The position numbers and the translations under genes are program-made. A model generated the notes under the pieces. The model made no database searches. It was not told the origin of the DNA and saw only the letters and a list, made by a program, of their open reading frames with translations. Positions 62,706 to 64,000 of a stretch of DNA of 64,000 nucleotides are shown piece after piece (the stretch's first letter is position 1; each line of letters opens with the position of its first letter). Where the stretch lies: positions 4,467-68,466 of the forward strand of contig JAKSTS010000001.1 of NCBI GenBank assembly GCA_024402455.1, read 5' to 3'. Source of the DNA: Treponemataceae bacterium. GTDB taxonomy: Bacteria; Spirochaetota; Spirochaetia; Treponematales; Treponemataceae.

Positions 62706-63803
62706 TTATTCCTCCGCCAAAATGCAAGGTATATATCTGTTCATCATTGCAAAAGATGCTGAACCATAATTTGTAATAAAATCGATTCTTTCGCCTGCTT
62801 TATAAACATGCGGAGAATCTGTTACATCTGCTACAGTAAAATCAAAAGTCTGACCGGCAAAAATAATATTTGCATCAACCGGCTTTAAATCTTTCTGGAC
62901 TGCACCAAGAATGCCAAAGTCAAGAACTGCCCGTATTCTTGAGCCTTTCTCTGTTAAATTCTGTTCTTTGTCTGCTGTGCTGTTGCCTGTTGCAGAAAAA
63001 CCGGCTTTATGCCCGGCTTGAATCGAAAAATCTTTTTCTGCAACTTCAAGAATTTCTCCGCTGAGGACAATTGTTTTCTGACAGAAACCGTCAAGCTTTT
63101 GTCCTCCGGAAGAATCGTAGCCAAAAAATATGCCTTCACCGCTTCTTATTTCTTGAACCAGGCCTTTAAGGGCGCCTTTTTCTGCAATGCTGTGCACCAC
63201 AGTTCCGCCGACAGAAAGAAAAGGTTTTTCAAGATGGCGGAGCTTTTGAATTTTTAAAGCCATGTCTGCAAGTGTTTTTATGGTGTCTAAATCAGGCAAA
63301 ATGCCGGAAAGACATGAAAAATTTACAGAAACCCCGATAATTCTAATTTTCGGCATGATTTTGCAAATTTCGTATATGTCCGGCAGCAAAAAACCGTCTT
63401 TCATGTCGCCTGTTTCGGCTATAAGTACAACTTCGGGCTGAAGATTTTCGGGAAGTTTTTCTATTTCTTTCAAAAGAAGAATGTCTGAAACAAAAATTCT
63501 GTCTGGCCTTGCATAAGGCGGAAGACTTGGAATTTTTTGAATGTCAGAAATTCTTGTTTTTATGACACATTTTGTAAGTTTTCTTGCAGTATCTTCGTTC
63601 AATAATGCAAAATTGCACATGTTGCTGTCTGAAATTGTGGTGCAGGGACAATCTTTTATAGAAGAAAGAAAATCAATAATCTTTGGGTTGCTTAAACAGA
63701 ACTTGGAAACAACGTTCAGCTGTGCATCGTTTTCAAGGCAAAGGCTGTTCATTAATTCATAATTATGCTTTACAGCGTTTTTTAAGACTCTTAATTCTGC
63801 CAT
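62706..63803 (-). CDS. PLP-dependent alanine/ornithine racemase family protein
   Basis: 365 aa. The fold-type III barrel is recognised from KNAVKHNYELMNSLCLENDAQLN-type N-terminus and the PLP lysine in NVVSKFCLSNP (VxK). Further markers are VLIAETGDMKDGFLL, SVNFSCLSGILPDLDT and LSVGGTVVHSIAE, like the alanine/ornithine racemase group of single-domain enzymes. The C-terminal part continues into a beta domain (GEILEVAEKDFSIQAG to SPHVYKAGERIDFITNYGS). It probably isomerises an amino acid such as ornithine, lysine or alanine; the substrate is not determinable. The ATG has no Shine-Dalgarno. First gene of the five-gene operon. Confidence 0.82.
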   Translation of the reverse strand: MAELRVLKNAVKHNYELMNSLCLENDAQLNVVSKFCLSNPKIIDFLSSIKDCPCTTISDSNMCNFALLNEDTARKLTKCVIKTRISDIQKIPSLPPYARPDRIFVSDILLLKEIEKLPENLQPEVVLIAETGDMKDGFLLPDIYEICKIMPKIRIIGVSVNFSCLSGILPDLDTIKTLADMALKIQKLRHLEKPFLSVGGTVVHSIAEKGALKGLVQEIRSGEGIFFGYDSSGGQKLDGFCQKTIVLSGEILEVAEKDFSIQAGHKAGFSATGNSTADKEQNLTEKGSRIRAVLDFGILGAVQKDLKPVDANIIFAGQTFDFTVADVTDSPHVYKAGERIDFITNYGSASFAMMNRYIPCILAEE

Positions 63804-63809
63804 TGAGCT

Positions 63810-63838
63810 AGGTTAGCACACAAAATCTTAAAAGACAA
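63810..63838 (-). promoter_or_regulatory. Putative leaderless promoter of the racemase-led operon
   Basis: TTGTCT, 17 bp, TAACCT, then 6 nt to the ATG; no ribosome site. The -10 is a poor match. Confidence 0.4.
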
Positions 63839-63948
63839 CTCTTTATGCTAAAAAGGATTATATTTGTAACTTTGATTTTACACAAAGCGGTTTTTCAGCT
63901 GGTTCAAGCGGCAGCTGCACAACCTGCCGGGGCTGCCTGATAAGCAAT

Positions 63949-64000
63949 GTCATCCTGAATTTAGTTCAGGATCTATACGCTATATATAGCATAGATGCCG
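63949..64000. repeat. Second copy of the palindromic dispersed element, cut by window edge
   Basis: 52 bases identical to the start of the 70-bp element at 42,120 except one loop base (C to T). It begins GTCATCCTGAATTTAG and stops within the right hairpin at the window end. Confidence 0.9.

Noticed and set aside
1..64000. tRNA, rRNA, prophage, toxin-antitoxin or defence genes
   Set aside because: Intergenic regions were read for cloverleaf or RNA motifs and genes for integrase, transposase or restriction motifs; none seen. Small structured RNAs cannot be excluded by eye.

Overview
The window is an AT-rich chromosomal segment that looks like a Treponema-type spirochaete. This rests on inference from several features. 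LysRS is the class I (archaeal-type) enzyme typical of spirochaetes. There is a very high density of lipoproteins and signal-peptide proteins, many of no known family. A DUF4954 beta-helix protein, an Lcl-domain protein and a TAXI-type TRAP transporter are also present. I see no rRNA, tRNA, CRISPR array, transposase or prophage genes. The content is core metabolism mixed with lineage-specific envelope proteins.

Bases 1-13,200: the 5' part of dnaX, a small secreted protein, then about 640 bp of non-coding DNA built from nested palindromes and a roughly 42-bp tandem repeat. Next come a secreted transglutaminase-like protein and an Lcl-domain protein. A minus-strand block follows: def-fmt-PASTA protein-aroDE-like-rpiA. 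It resembles the def-fmt-...-PASTA-kinase order of other bacteria, but the PASTA protein has no kinase and the AroDE-like protein has lost catalytic residues. DUF4954 ends this section.

Bases 13,600-21,500: proline synthesis (proA-proB overlapping, then proC), purD, a diacylglycerol-kinase-fold protein and a membrane-anchored NucA-type nuclease. Bases 21,500-31,700: a gap holding a tiny lipoprotein gene, a large secreted protein with two DUF1266-like halves, proS, a secreted protein, YmdB-type phosphodiesterase and QueH. Bases 31,700-37,700: a complete TAXI TRAP transporter (binding lipoprotein, DUF1850 protein, fused permease), YbaK, a phosphoesterase lipoprotein and a probable outer-membrane barrel. 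Bases 37,800-42,100: pyrB-pyrI-pyrC behind a long leader with a perfect palindrome, then a radical SAM protein and a palindromic dispersed repeat whose second copy lies at the right edge.

Bases 42,200-54,100: era, two lipoproteins, a flavin reductase-like protein, haemolysin III, a possible papain-like lipoprotein, two secreted proteins sharing a discoidin-like domain, a MATE exporter and two small membrane proteins. Bases 54,200-63,850: a tightly packed minus-strand operon of an amino-acid-racemase-like enzyme, an MFS transporter fused to an extracytoplasmic sensor-like region, a lipoprotein with two tandem ABC_sub_bind domains, class I lysS, and a sensor-HAMP-adenylate cyclase. This is the best candidate here for an undescribed functional system.

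A pattern spans the window. At least nine genes lack a Shine-Dalgarno sequence and instead have a -35/-10 pair (17-bp spacing) with the -10 ending 6-8 nt before the ATG. This suggests frequent leaderless transcription. Other genes carry clear AGGAG-type sites.
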